A DNA stretch of 64,000 nucleotides from Portulaca oleracea (GCA_029582165.1 CM055868.1:14304001-14368000); one strand, 5' to 3'. Shown: positions 11,438 through 23,909, counted from the first letter of the stretch. Program-made: numbers and translations. The notes: a model not told the origin generated them from the letters alone.

Positions 11438-14400
11438 ATTACGTTCTAATTTTTTTTTCGATTTTATCTAATTTATTTATGTAGCGGTGACAAGTCTCGA
11501 GCAGGAGATGGGAAAAGGTGACGAGTTATTGGTTTAGAAATCTTTGAATTACTTAAAGCACCCGATAAGTTAAACTGTTTCGGGTTTTATCGTTTACGTT
11601 ATTTCTTTAACCAAAAAGGGGTTTAATTATTTTACTCCTTAACATTTGCATTTTATTATCCAAATCTTAATTTATTTGGGTTGAACTCTTTTTATTTAGT
11701 TACAAGTAATATTTATATTTGATCTATTTAACTCCTCTTTAATTTACAGTTCCAATTTATTGTACCGATTTGTTATCGATTAATTTTATTCAGTACAAAC
11801 TAATTAGTTCAATCTAGTATACTTACAATTATTTTATTTTAGCTTGATGATTCTAATTTTATTAAGCCCTAATTGTTGTCCTAATTTAATTAGTATGGGT
11901 TATATTTTAGTGTTAAAAGGGGGTAGGGGTTCATTTTACACCTTCTAATTTTCAAACACCCCACACTCCTCCTCACCCTCTTCCCTCTCTTCCCCTCTGC
12001 CGAGCCAAACACCCCCCCTCTGGTGTTTTCCGGCGACCGGCGCCGCTTCCACCGCCATCCAAGGGTAGCCGCCGGCCACTCCTTCCTCTCTCTTGTGTTT
12101 TCATCAATTTTCTTCCTCAAAGGTAATCTCTCAAACCCCCAATTCAAATCCAATTAAACCCTAATCTGAAATTCATGTTCTCTTTATGTTAGTTTTGCAA
12201 TTTCTATCTCTTTTATACTCCTTTAGCATGAATTCAAAGTTGTGGTTGTATTTGCTAAATTAGGGTTTGAGTTTGGGTTGAATGCATATGAGTTTTGGGT
12301 TGTTCTTGAGGTGTTTTGGTTGAAATTATGTTGGATGATGATTTTCTCTTTATGCATGTGAGTTTAGTGAAGAAATAGTGAGTTTAGGGGTTGATTATAA
12401 GTATTGATTATGTTAAGTAAGTGTTTTTATGCTCTAGTGTTATTAATTAGAGAGTTTTCATGAAGAAGGTGCTAGTTTAAATGTTGTTTCAAATAGCATG
12501 TTGTAATCTATGGTTGCATGTGAAGTTTATGGCTGCATTTGAGTAATTTGTGAGTGTTTATTTCTGGAAATATGATGAAAGTAAGCTAATTTGAGGTTTG
12601 GTTGTGAATTGGTATGATTTTAGAAGCTAAAACAAACATTAGAAGTGGGATTAAGGGCATTAAAGTTCTGTTTGGGAATCTGATTTTTACAGAGAATTAA
12701 GAGAATGATTTTAGCCCAGATTTTTACTCCATATGATAGTCCAAGGTGTTAACTAACTCTAGGCTTTGGAATTTCAAGTTTCCGACATGCGTAGGCCCAG
12801 ATATGGCCAAAACCGTGACGACACGAAATTAATTATGTTTTCTGAGTAAGTGACTTGAGAGCAGATTTTCGTCCACTTAGAGACCTTATTAGTTTCTGGA
12901 GTAAACATGAAAGTTTTAAGTCACGTTGCAAGCTTTCCGGAAAGGTATGGTTTGTAGACATCCGATATCGGGAGTGAGAGTTATAAGGTCGCGAATAAGG
13001 GCTGTCCATAGAGGTTCTGCCCAGAAAATTTAGTAATAAATTGAGATTTTGTGATCCAATGTCAAGCCTTTAAGGGATTATTTTTATTGGAGACTCTTTA
13101 GTCAATATTAGGACACCCAAGAAGTGTTTCCTAGGTTAAGGTTACTTATCAAAGTTATAATTTTTATGATCAAGTTTGAAGGTTTAAATCATATAGTGAT
13201 AATCGACCTAAGGTTGGGTTGCGGATCGCATCAGTAACACAAGAGCTCTTTGAGGTCTAATGATCCTAGGATTTAGTCCTTCATCAATTCTTAACTCCAA
13301 TGCATCATTTAAACGCTTCCAAAGCTCATCAATCTATCTCTATAAGTTTTTTCTTCGTCGCTTAGCGACATACAAAATTAAACCCAAGGCACTCCGTAAT
13401 CTTTATTCTAGCTTTTCGTTTTCCTTAATTTCCATTCTCCATCAATATAATTACTTTAAGTCATTTCGCATTTTAAGCTACCTTTCGTTCTTGTTCAAGC
13501 CTCTTTATGAGTTCGTATCAAGAGATCAAACCGAAGGTTTTTAGTTTTTAAATTACAGCTTCAGCTTCTGTCCGGGCTATTTTTCAGGCCCTTACCTTCA
13601 TGTTTAGACCTCAGTCATGTTGACAAAGTTGTAGACCATGATTTCCCTATTCCGAGAAGTACTCGTATTCCGAGTTTTCTAGCCCGAGTTATGCTAAAAA
13701 CTTTATTTCTTAAAAACCTGAAATTTTTCTCTCTAAGTTATTTCATTCTTAGTTCTTATTTTAATTAACATTTGAAACTCACCAAGAACTTTATTCGGTT
13801 CTCCATTTTATACTTTTCTTATCCCAAGCCGCCCAAGCCATCCCAAGGCCGAGACGCACCGCCTAACATCGCACCGATTCAAGGTACGCAAATTGTCCAA
13901 CTTTTATCATTGGAGCACGTTTCGATGCTTATCCATATCAATTTATGTCATGATATATGTTATACAATATTATTTTCAAAAGTGGTCCCGCCATATTAGT
14001 ATAATTCTAGCTAGTCGTGTAGTGCTAGCCTTTACTCATCTATAGGGTGCTCCTGATCAGAGTGACCAGACCTGGGCAGTGTCCGACTGCATAGCAGTCA
14101 CCCACCCAAACTCCAGATCAGTTTGGGGCGTGCGCGTGTTAGGTGCTTTGCACCAGATCGTAAGGGATACCACTCTATTTTTCCTATATATACATATGTA
14201 TACCATGTCTACTTTTATTTGTTTACATCTATGTCAAATCCATTTAATGCGTGTTTAGCCGCGTCCCCGTTTTCAAAATGATTTTAAATGCCGGCACCGA
14301 AAACCGTTTCGAACGGTTTGACGTGTTGGAGGTTTGTGTACTGAGTGTTTCCCCACTCACTTTTCCGTCTATTTTAAATGTTTTGTTTTAAGAGGTTCGA

Positions 14401-14751
14401 GCTCCCAAGGCAAGGGTAAATCCAGTCAGAAGTAATCCGACCCAAACAAGGTAGACTCTAAGGTCTTTCGCGAGTTGGCAAGGGCATTCAGGGGGTTGAA
14501 GAAGTTGTGGAACCTTTCTATTAATATGATTATGTACCTATTTCACGTGTTCTATAAGTTGTATTATAAGTTGGCTTTTGTTGGAGTTAAGCTTGTTTTT
14601 CCTTGTGGTTTGAAGTTTGTTCGTGGTTGTGTTGCCTTGTCCCGAGTGGCGACGGTGGTAATACTCCAACCTAAGTGTACCGCTGCGCTAATCACAGGTT
14701 TGGGATCATTATTAGTGGTTTAATCTTGTGGTTAAAAGTTGGGATGTTACA
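11380..14751 (+). repeat. Right LTR of the Ty3/gypsy element
   Basis: A complete 3372-bp LTR, TGTAACA to TGTTACA. It lacks the MITE found in the left copy. Two small hairpins (GACTGC-ATA-GCAGTC and GGTGC-TTT-GCACC) near 14084-14153 match those at 2901-2970 in the left LTR. The first five flanking bases are GGCAA; the matching left flank is outside the window. Confidence 0.93.
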
Positions 14752-15716
14752 GGCAAAGCGAATTACTATTAGGTTGTCAACGCATTGTTCTAACTCTTAC
14801 ATGTAGTTTTCCGTGTAAAAGGACCCAAGTGACGAAGGAATGGCGAGGGATTGAAAGTGGATTTCCAAATGATTGAGGCCCATTCTACCTCATTCATAAT
14901 TTCGAGGCTCCATATGTATCCCTCTGTCGCATTGTAATCCCCATTAGTTGTAGCCCCTATTCCTTTCCAGCGCCATCGGTACCTAGGATCACAACCCCAT
15001 TTGAAGTATTCTTTAACAAGGCAAAGATGCTTGAAGTAGGTGCAGATGTCATAAGGGGGTTGATAGTCCCACCAGGATGAGCCTCGAATGTATTTAGCAT
15101 AAATCCATTTGACCCATAAGTTATCCTCTTTTCTCTGAATCGCCCAAACCAGTCGGGCAATGTTGGCATTGTTCCAGGATGCAAGATCTCGGAGACCCAG
15201 ACTGCCCGAATGCTTTGGTCTGCAAACAATCCCCCAGGCCACCATAGGGGGTTTCCTATAATGGGAGGAAGAACCCCAGAGAAAATTACGACAAAAACGA
15301 GTAATTTCTTCATGGCGTGCTTAGGAATGACGATAATTCTAGCCCAGAAACTATATATCCCCATCAGGACAGAGTTAATTAGAGTGACTCTTCCAGCATA
15401 AGAGATGTGTCTGCTTTTCCATGTTTTGATTCGTGAGAGAATCTTCTCCACAAGAATATTGGCGTCATTTTTTGTGAGATTACTGGAGGAGATAGGGTTC
15501 CTAGGTATTTGAAGGGAAACGTACCTTCTCGGAATCTTGTTTCTTCAATAAGAGCAGTTGCAACACCATTGGGAACACCCTTATGACCACTTCAGATTTC
15601 CCATTATTAGCAATAAGACATGTGACTGCTGAGAAGTGGTCAAAAGCCTTCTTAAAGATTTGAATCGAGACTTTATTAGCTGAGGAGAACAAGATCAAAT
15701 CATCCGCTAGTTTTTG
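14752..15716 (-). pseudogene. 5'-truncated LINE reverse transcriptase fragment
   Basis: Read on the minus strand, homology begins at about 15716 with the catalytic LADDLILFSS block and continues through the RT thumb (RIKTWKSRHISYAGRVTLINSVLMGIYSFW, split over two phases, about 15300-15440). It then reaches the zf-RVT-like segment GSLGLRDLASWNNANIARLVWAI and ends near 14790 (IIWKSTFNPSPFLRHLGPF). Several frameshifts break it. The abrupt loss of similarity 5' of the ADD motif fits 5' truncation during LINE insertion. The Ty3/gypsy right LTR ends at 14751 inside this fragment, so the gypsy element appears to have landed in this LINE. Confidence 0.85.
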
Positions 15717-16697
15717 TATTGTCTTCCATCAATTCCCAAGTAAAATATTCACACATTATTCTTTGAGACTAGATAATTTCCTACACATTTATAAAAAGCA
15801 CGCTGTCAGTAATTTTTATTTCCCAAACAACTAGTAGTAGTAGAATGTGTTCATATTCGCAACAAAACTCGATCCCCCATGAAATTCAAAGTATGATCAA
15901 ATTTTTAGGCTTGTAAATTGAAATCAAATCCAAAGCTTTTTTCTAATATTCAATCAAAAATGGGTCGGCATGCATAAAAAAAAAAAAAAGAAGAAGTGGA
16001 CCAGTAGAATAATCAAAAATTGAGGAAATTATGGATGTTTGAGCCACTAATTCTCAATCATTGTAACTAGCTTGAGTGAATGCTATTGGTGCCTCATCTT
16101 TATTTTTCTGGGTTTAAAAATTAGGAAAAGTAAAAGTTGAGAATTGATGTGGAAATGCATTAGGAAGAAAATGCATCTTTTTATTGGCAATATTCTTTTT
16201 CAAGTTTTAACTGATCCATTAATTTTGATGTTTACACACCAACTTGTTTTGTCGGTCCATACATGATTGATTTCGCCCATTAATACACAGTTCCATCTTC
16301 GACAACATTTTCTACTATTACACCCCACTATACCTTTCAAATGCCTTTATTTTATGCTCACCATTTTAATGAAAATGACAAAGCAAATGGAGACCATGAA
16401 AGAAGAAGACAAAGGGGCAAAATAGCATGCTCTAGAATGGCTAACTTGTGAGATGAGGCGAAATTTCGGATTCATTTTTACTCGGAGATAAATACAATTT
16501 TGAGCAAACTTCTGGTTTGCTATTGCCTATTTGACTCATGTTGGTAATCAAGTCAACTAAAACAAAATCAATGAATCGAGCTCAAGAAAAAAAAAAAACA
16601 TAATTAAAAAAACATAATTAATTTAAGAGACTCGTCTCAATGGACATCTATAACTATAAATGAGGTTGTGACAAGTTAAGCAGAAGGGAAAACTTAA
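15717..16697. other. Gene-free AT-rich interval
   Basis: No ORF, repeat or RNA gene recognised. A run of about 13 A lies near 15977-15990. Confidence 0.5.
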
Positions 16698-17021
16698 GGC
16701 CTGTTCTTTTATGCGGTTGGCAATCTGCGGTGTTACAACCCATCACAGTTTGCCATAACCCATCAAAACATATCATTCCACCACAATTCACCACAATCCA
16801 CCACAAATTACTTTTTCACAACTACCAATACAATATTTTTTTAATCATCCAAAAACAATACAATATTTCGACTCACTTTTTCCAATTACTTTTTCACAAT
16901 TACCAATACAATATATATATATATATATACAAAAAACTCACCACAATTCCACGATACCCGCTTCAATTTCACCACATCATACCACGTCATACCACAGCAC
17001 ACCGCATAAAAGAACAGGACC
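16698..17021. mobile_element. Tourist-like (PIF/Harbinger) MITE
   Basis: A 324-bp element whose ends are inverted repeats, GGCCTGTTCTTTTATGCGG on the left and its complement with one extra base on the right. It is flanked by TAA (16695-16697 and 17022-17024). The longer flank AAACTTAA is also repeated on both sides if the last right-hand base is counted as flank, which would suit a hAT element instead. The interior is rich in CCACA/CATACCAC motifs and contains an (AT)n run near 16912-16928. A relative lies at 60694-60947. Confidence 0.7.
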
Positions 17022-18903
17022 TAAACTTAAAAGCGTGATATAGTGAGTCAAAACAATTATGCAAAGAAGCACAACACAAGTCAAAAGCTAACATATTAAG
17101 TCTCTCCCTCTCCACGCTAATTTATTCAAATGACCAGGTACTAAGACTACGTCCATGGGATTAAGATTAGGACTGCTTATTCCATATTTTTGCTCACCTC
17201 TAAGTTCAATGTAAGAAAATATTGAATGTGTTGCATATTATTTGATACATATATTTTGGATTATTTCCGTGTAGACAAAAGTGAGTGGAGGTAATTCATA
17301 TAAACTGACAAATAATCTCGGTAAAAGTTGCCAGATATTGCATGTAACTAGCTCGTCATTTTATATTCCTTTTATTTCCACATGTCATATAAGAAATTAG
17401 GCTTTTATTAAAATAAAAATAGCAAAAATTAATTGAATTTATTGATAGTAGGTTTGAAATTCAAGACCCCGAAATTTCGTTGTCGAATCGAGGAATTAAA
17501 GTAACTATTACGTTAAGATTTTAAAATTGAGGGAGTGATTCTAATTAGGTTAAGATTTAAAAGATATTGATTACCTATTGCCTTATTAAAAAGAAGATGA
17601 GAAGTACTGATAATTTAATTGTTCATTATTCCGACCTCTTTTTTATATTATTTGTTACTTTAACTGACTTTCTTTTTTCCTATAATATATGTCACCTTAC
17701 AATTCTAACAACATTAATTACTAATTTATCAAATTAATATTATTAAGTACGTCTTTTTCTTCAATTTTTCTCTTTTATTCACCATTTTATTCACATTTTT
17801 CTCATTTTCACGAATACAAATTAATACTAAAAATGATCTATCTTCTCTCACATTCAACGTATATTAAAAACCGAACCCATATCATTTTCACTTTTTTTTT
17901 GTCAGAAGGATTTTCACATGAATATTTTATTATCTCTTCTATTTGATTCAACTATAAATTATCTATATTCTCTCACATTTAATTTATAATTTGAACTATA
18001 AAATATAAGTCACGTGAGGATAATTTGGAAGTATTTATAGAAAATATGCATAATATTCCACAAAATAAGAATTAATTAATGATTTTTTTGTTTTACTAGC
18101 TATAGCATGAGATTTTGCAATAATCTGACAACTATACTGTTGAATTTTATGTTTAACTTCTTCTCCTTTTTTTTCTTTACTTTTTCTTTTTACAAAGGTA
18201 AGCGTTCGATCTCTATTGATTTTCAAGTAATTTTTATTTTGGTTTTCAAAATATTCTTTTTCCTTCTTTTTTTTTTTTTTTTGTCTCAAAGGTATTTATA
18301 AATTCATTGGAATTGATCTCTTCATGGGCTATTGTACATATGTAGGAGAATGATACTTACATTGCTTCTAGATTTCCTCATATTAATGAGACTATATTTA
18401 GGTTTCATTGCTATTATTGTTGTGTTATAGCGTGGGATTTGAGAATGAGGATAAGTTAGAGTATATGAGTAATATTTGGGGAAAAAAAATTAATTTATGT
18501 GTTTCTTGATTTGATACGTACTTAAATACTTATTTCACTTGATTCATACATGGTTAAAGCATTATTCAAGCACAATAATTATGAATAATATTTAAATTTG
18601 GTTCACTATTGTCTATTGTTGTATGTTAAGCACAATAATTATGATTCATACATGGTTAAATCCCTATTTCCATTCACAAAAGCATAAATCCTTGTTTAGT
18701 GAAAAATATTCACCCCAAAAGTTCCAAGATTTTGATATTGATGGATGTTTAATGTAGGGATACACCGCAAAATGATGTAATTTTGCATACTTTAATTAAT
18801 TTCTAAAAATTTATTTTTTCATAACAAGAAAAAACTAAAGTAATACTACAGCTGTTCTTGTTTATTTGATTTTTAAACAAATTTTTCTTTTTTTTCGATT
18901 GTT
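17022..18903. other. Gene-free AT-rich interval
   Basis: Nothing convincing; short open frames near 18035-18301 come from T-rich and A-rich low-complexity sequence. Confidence 0.5.
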
Positions 18904-19419
18904 AAAAGCCAAAAGGCTTAATAGTTTTACAAAATACAGCAAACCGCAAGACAAAACAGCAACCAACCAGTTCAAAAGGAAAAAGGTTACAACCAAACAC
19001 TGCTAAACATAAATAAACCGGCCAGGATTTTTAGGGTTTAAAAGCCAAAAGGCTTAAGAGTTTTACAAAATACAGCAAACCGCAAGACAAAACAGCAACC
19101 AACCAGCTCAAAAGGAAAAATGTTACAACCAAACACTGCTAAACATAAATAAACCAGGCAGGATTTTTAGGGTTTAAAAGCAAAAAGGCTTAAGAGTTTT
19201 ACAAAATACAACAAACCGCAAGACAAAACAGCAACCAACCAGCTCAAAAGGAAAAATGTTACAACCAAACGCTGCTAAACATAAATAAACCAGCCAGGAT
19301 TTTTAGGGTTTAAAAGCCAAAAGGCTTAAGAGTTTTACAAAATACAGCAAACCGCAAGACAAAACAGCAACCAACCAGCTCAAAAGGAAAAATGTTAGAA
19401 CCAAACACTGCTAAACATA
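18904..19419. repeat. 136-bp tandem repeat, about 3.8 copies
   Basis: Units start at 18904, 19040, 19176 and 19312, an exact 136-bp period with few substitutions. The last unit stops at about 19419. On the minus strand each unit ends GCCTTTTGGCTTTTAA, and the first is followed by an A-rich stretch, which looks like the 3' tail of a plant non-LTR retroposon. A similar end is present at 45709-45735. The array probably arose from a LINE- or SINE-type 3' end by tandem duplication; that origin is inference. Confidence 0.85.
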
Positions 19420-20785
19420 TTGAATTTTTCATATTTCATATTATTATTTTATCACTTTTATTATTTTATCCATAACTTCATTCAATAAACATAAACACCA
19501 AAAAGTAATAATAATTAAAAATATCTAGATCATTATCCTAACAACTACTTTAGTTTTCTTTGCATGAAAGATAGACGGATGAGATTCATTTGATTAGAAT
19601 GTCATTTGTAGTTGTTGGCGTAGCTAACGCATTTCAAATTTCTTATTATTGATAACTAATACTCATTTCTTCCCATTTTATTTGTTACCTAGATTTAAAC
19701 TTAAAAACTGTTCACTATTAGTTTCCCAATACAAACGTACTACCATTATATTAATAACGAAAATATCGTAATAGTATAATATTGTCATTTTTCCAAACAA
19801 TATTATTTGAGAAATTGTGAGTTCAATATAAGCATTAAAGATTGTGAAACAATTAATTTATGACAGATAACATATATAGAAAGGAGAAATAATACCTATC
19901 AAAAAAATTAATTTTAACAATTATAATAAATATTATTATTCAAATTAGCTACACTTTTAAACAATATCTTAGGATACGTTGCATGCGCTATTCCGTATGA
20001 AAACGTTGAGTTCGTGTTCGGCTGTAGCTTGTGGACCCAATTCAAAACTCTAGTCACATAAATATTAGCGTTCGATAAGCTAACATTTTAAATAACATTT
20101 ACCGTTTGAAGTAGCATTCTCTTAAACGTTAATAAAGTTAACATTTAAGGCTTTGATTACAATTTCATTGTTTTGGTAAAAAAAAACACCCTCTAAAATT
20201 TTATCTTTGTAAATTATCATATCCCTATATGTCAATTAATTCACATCAATTATTAACTTAACTGCTAAATTTATCGAACATGAGCTGAAACTAGGTGTAG
20301 GGAGGGGCAGGTGCTTGAGTTTTAGTTTTAGTTTAGCACATGATGAGATGCAGTAGGGGCGTGAAGCTGCAAGTTCAGTGCAGAGCATAGTAGCCCAGCC
20401 CACGTTTTGTAGCTGCTCCTTTTTTTTCACCCTCGCCATGTCACGCTATTTGGCATGAGCCCGTAAATCATCCACCAGGCCCACTCTGCCGTGCTGTCTC
20501 AACTCCCAACCCAACAACTTGGTGCCTGAAAACTCTATATTCAATTTCAAACCATCATCCTTAACTCTTTACTTTACTAGTAGTCTACAACACTCATCAA
20601 TTTAACGTAAGTTACAAAACAAATCCCTTCACAATGAAGGTACAAATTGCAATTCATGACCAGTACATCCAACTCGCTACTTAACTCAATTCACATCAAC
20701 TGTAGCGTGGTATATCATATATTTTGAGATCAACTTTTACGGGTGACATATTCTACTCTTACTCTTCTCTGTGTGAGTATGATGT
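19420..20785. other. Gene-free AT-rich interval
   Basis: No gene or repeat recognised. A short minus-strand frame at 20236-20439 has no recognisable protein content. Confidence 0.5.
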
Positions 20786-20790
20786 ATAGT

Positions 20791-21777
20791 TGAAAGAACC
20801 CTAGAGGGGTGAATAGGGTTATGAAATTTTCTGCGCAATATAAACACTGGTAAAGGACGTTAGGTCTAGATTAAGATTCAACTTGTGATAATTCAAAATA
20901 ACTTAGAAATAAAAGACAATAAGTAATAAATAACCTCCTTTATTTCAATGAATGTAGACCAAATATGAACGTTCCTAAGGTGAACGTCCTTAGGGTTTAC
21001 AGACGAATAGAACGACGAACAAGATTTCTGGAAAAACACACCAACACAGTTTTGGTGCAAACAACAATCGATACTAAGTCCTTCTAGGAATCGATTACAC
21101 CAACACAAATCAATTCTAAGTCCGTTAAGAATTGAATTCACTCAAACACAAATTTCTCACACAATTGTTCTTCTTTCAACTCGAAGAACACAACCAAAAC
21201 ATAGAACTCAATTTTCTGTTTTGAACACCCGATTACTTCCGTGGAATCGTTGGTTTGCTTCCATCTCCAGCTATTCTATTTATAATCGCATTTGACAGCA
21301 GTGGAATAGAGTCGTTGGTGATCTTGATTGTGCCGGATTCTTTCCTTCCTTGAGCTTCGCCTTTCCTTCCAAATTGCTCTTGATTTACTTTCCTTTTTGT
21401 GAGATATCCGGAAATTGCAATCTAACCTTCCTTCCAATTTCTTGATTGATTGTTTCCTACAAGTCAAGTTGTTGCAATCAATTAGTTTGGTTAGAAAAAG
21501 GATAGAGAAAACATATTTAAGTTTTCCATAAAACTTCTCTGATCTTTTGTCTTTCACGACAAGGCTCTTCGCCTAGGGTGAACGTCCTTATGATGCTTTG
21601 AGTGAACGTCTTTATGATGCCTACTGAACGTCCTTATGATGCTCTAGGTGAATGTCCTTCTGCCTGCTTTGAGATCATATCTTTTCTGGCTATTCGAATT
21701 TTGGCCTTCATTCAAAACTGATTCAGGGCCAAGGTCCTTGAGCCTGAGTCTATCAACGTCCTTGAGGGGTTCTAACA
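20791..21777 (-). mobile_element. Solo LTR, copia/Sirevirus-like
   Basis: A 987-bp element flanked by the perfect 5-bp duplication ATAGT (20786-20790 and 21778-21782). On the minus strand it starts TGTTAGAACCCC and ends GGGTTCTTTCA, giving an imperfect inverted repeat of about 12 bp. Its minus-strand 3' end (CTATTCACCCCTCTAGGGTTCTTTCA region) closely resembles the 3' end of the copia LTR at 25828, which suggests a Sirevirus relative. No internal region is present. Short direct repeats with GAACGTCCTTATGATGC occur at about 21580-21650. Confidence 0.85.
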
Positions 21778-21782
21778 ATAGT

Positions 21783-22400
21783 GTAGTGAAAAAGTCCCCG
21801 TACCCTAAATCCCCAATGTCAGTTGGTTGGCTGACCGAATTTCGTCTAAGATAGAAGACTTAGCCCAAGTTATCAATATAAAAAAAAAAAAGAAAAAAGA
21901 ATTCAAACTAATAAAAAAGATACATTATAAAAATATATTGCCTTGCCCCACCATTTGTATGTCTAAGGCTTCTCAAGCTAACACTTAAGATTCTCGCTCT
22001 TAGTCTTTCAAATAACATTTATCTATAAATAACTTGAGAGTCTTTTTTGTTTTTAAGTAACAACTTCTTAGCCTAAATTTATTCATCCAAATTAAAAAGT
22101 ATCATAGAATACACAAAATACTAGCCCATAATTGAAAATTTTATTCATCTAAACTTGAGATTCTTACATATGATGATTTTTAGTCTTTCAAATGTTATGA
22201 CCTCTTTTTAATGTAATTTTTACGGATTGTTGTTGAATATATCCCGTGAAGTTGATTATATATCATTATTATTGAATGTAGATAAATATATTTATGACCT
22301 CTTTTTAATGCTACGACCTCTTTTTAATGTAACTTTTTCGGATCTGATCCCCAAAGTGAGACTAGTTAGAAGGGTTAATTGATGAAATAGTAATATGTGT
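21783..22400. other. Gene-free interval
   Basis: AT-rich. The phrase GACCTCTTTTTAATG recurs near 22201, 22298 and 22317, suggesting old local duplications. Nothing else seen. Confidence 0.5.
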
Positions 22401-22900
22401 TACTACATGAATGACTCACTTGCGCCGCGGAATTATTTGTGGCTAAAATAAAAATATCCCGTGACGAATGCAATTGGCCCTGGAAATCTTGTGCATAGCC
22501 TGTCATGGCGAATGGCCTCGTGGCTAATAAAATGGCCACAAAAATATCCATGGCATGGCGAGCTATCATAGTGCTTGCCACAAAACATTTAGTGGCTAAT
22601 TGTATTGTCCAACGTAACTTGAGTCATTTGTTCTGATTCGCCACAATATATTTCGTGGCTAATAAGTATATTAGCCATAAATAACACAGTGGCCAATAGG
22701 TGCCAAATTAAAACATAGTGGCCACTAAATTATATTAGTCACTGTATAAAACTTGGCCAACTCAATGACTTTCAAGTTATGTTAGCCACGGCTGTTGCGC
22801 CATCATCCATGGCTAGATTTTATAAAATAAATAATTATTTATTAAATAATATTATTTCTGCTAATAATCGCCTATATATGACTATATGTGTGTAAGCAAT

Positions 22901-23209
22901 TGTAACGCCCCGGCCCCTCTAGGTCGCGGACATTGCCGATAACTGCTGCAAGGATTGCTGACTGACCCCACAAATCACCACGAGTCTTTCTAACGTGCTT
23001 CGTCCTCGCTCACACACTACCTGGGAAAAGTTCCTAGGAGGTCACCCATCTCGAGACTACTCCCAGCCAAGCACGCTTAACTGAGGAGTTCCTAACGGAT
23101 GAGCTACCATAAAAGAAGGTGCACCTTGGTGATATAAGTAGTCATTTCAATCCTTTTAACTCACCATTAACTATATAATGTTCATAGTATGCATAATCTC
23201 TAGTCACGA
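22901..23209 (-). mobile_element. Cassandra-like TRIM LTR (5S rRNA-derived), truncated
   Basis: On the minus strand this reads as an LTR ending GGGGCCGGGGCGTTACA. Its core (23031-23101) is strikingly like 5S rRNA: GTTAAGCGTGCTTGG (box A region) followed by GATGGGTGACCTCCTAGGAA (box C region). LTRs with an embedded 5S promoter are the hallmark of Cassandra terminal-repeat retrotransposons in miniature. The expected first bases of the LTR at the 23209 side are missing, and no second LTR or primer site is nearby, so this is a truncated solo LTR. It is too diverged to be a real 5S gene. Confidence 0.75.
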
Positions 23210-23430
23210 CTTTTGTAGTGACTTATTGGCACCATTGTAAATCACTAGCAAGAAAAAAGTTTATTTCTTCTAATAAAAATATCCAGTATTCACTGTCATT
23301 ACTAATCACTAATAATACTCAACAAGTTTGGCCACCAAATACATTTTGTAGGAGCATATGAAGTTGAACCTTTGAGCCATCAAAGTGATTTTTCAGTGGC
23401 AAATGTAAACAATTGGTCACCAAAATATTT

Positions 23431-23742
23431 TATCATGACCAAATTCACAAACCAGCCACGACTATTGGCCACAGTATAATTTTATCATGGTCAAATTTTC
23501 AAACTAGCCAGGACTATTGGCCACAAAATATTTTTGACATGGCCAAATTCACAAACTAGCTACGATTATTGACCACAATATACTTTTATAATGACTACTT
23601 TCACAAACTAGCCACGACTATTGGCCATAATATATTTTTATAATAGTCAAATTTACAAACTAGCTACGATTACTGGCCACGAAATGTTTTTGTCATGACC
23701 AAATTCACAAGCTAGCCGCGATTATCTTTTATTCTATGGTTA
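23431..23742. repeat. 52-bp tandem array, six units
   Basis: Units start at 23431, 23483, 23535, 23587, 23639 and 23691, an exact 52-bp period with no length change although the units differ by many substitutions. Each contains a CACAAACTAGCCACGA-like core followed by TTGGCCAC. It lies in the right half of the CACTA-like element and probably forms its subterminal repeats. Confidence 0.85.
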
Positions 23743-23909
23743 ACAAGTGACCATTTTCTTAATTGGCCACTAAAGAACTACTTTCATGGCTAACATACTT
23801 TGGATCTATGGATTATAAACATTGACGTAAAATCGGTCCACTAAAACTCGTTTCCCATGACCACTTTTGTGGCGCAAGTGAACTACAATGATTAGTCATT
23901 CTTGTAGTT

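Larger units (their letters stand above)
1..14751 (+). mobile_element. Ty3/gypsy LTR retrotransposon, chromovirus (Tekay/Del-like), 5' end outside window
   Basis: Two long direct repeats (1-3567 and 11380-14751) flank a 7.8-kb interior holding a tRNA-iMet primer binding site, gag, protease, reverse transcriptase, RNase H, integrase and a chromodomain-like tail, in Ty3/gypsy order. The right LTR starts TGTAACA and ends TGTTACA, a perfect 7-bp inverted repeat. About 370 bp of the left LTR lie before the window. The coding region is broken by at least three frameshifts, three in-frame stops and a nested solo LTR, so this copy cannot make its own proteins. The long LTRs and C-terminal chromodomain-like segment point to the Tekay lineage; lineage assignment is inference from motifs. 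Confidence 0.93.
22401..23909. mobile_element. Degenerate CACTA (En/Spm)-like non-autonomous element
   Basis: The left end (ACTACATGAATGACT, then CACTTGCGCC) and the complement of the right end (ACTACAAGAATGACT, then CACTTGCGCC) are inverted copies that resemble CACTA termini. Many short subterminal motifs around TGGCCAC occur between them, as is typical of CACTA ends. The terminal CAC is mutated on both sides and the 3-bp flanks (TGT and GGT) match imperfectly, so this is an old copy. A 5S-derived LTR sits inside. There is no transposase. Confidence 0.55.

Noticed and set aside
23031..23101. Possible 5S rRNA gene
   Set aside because: Only the core is similar, with several mismatches, and it sits in a Cassandra-like LTR; not a functional 5S gene.
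23431..23742. CRISPR-like regular repeats
   Set aside because: Contiguous diverged 52-bp tandem units without spacers, in plant DNA.
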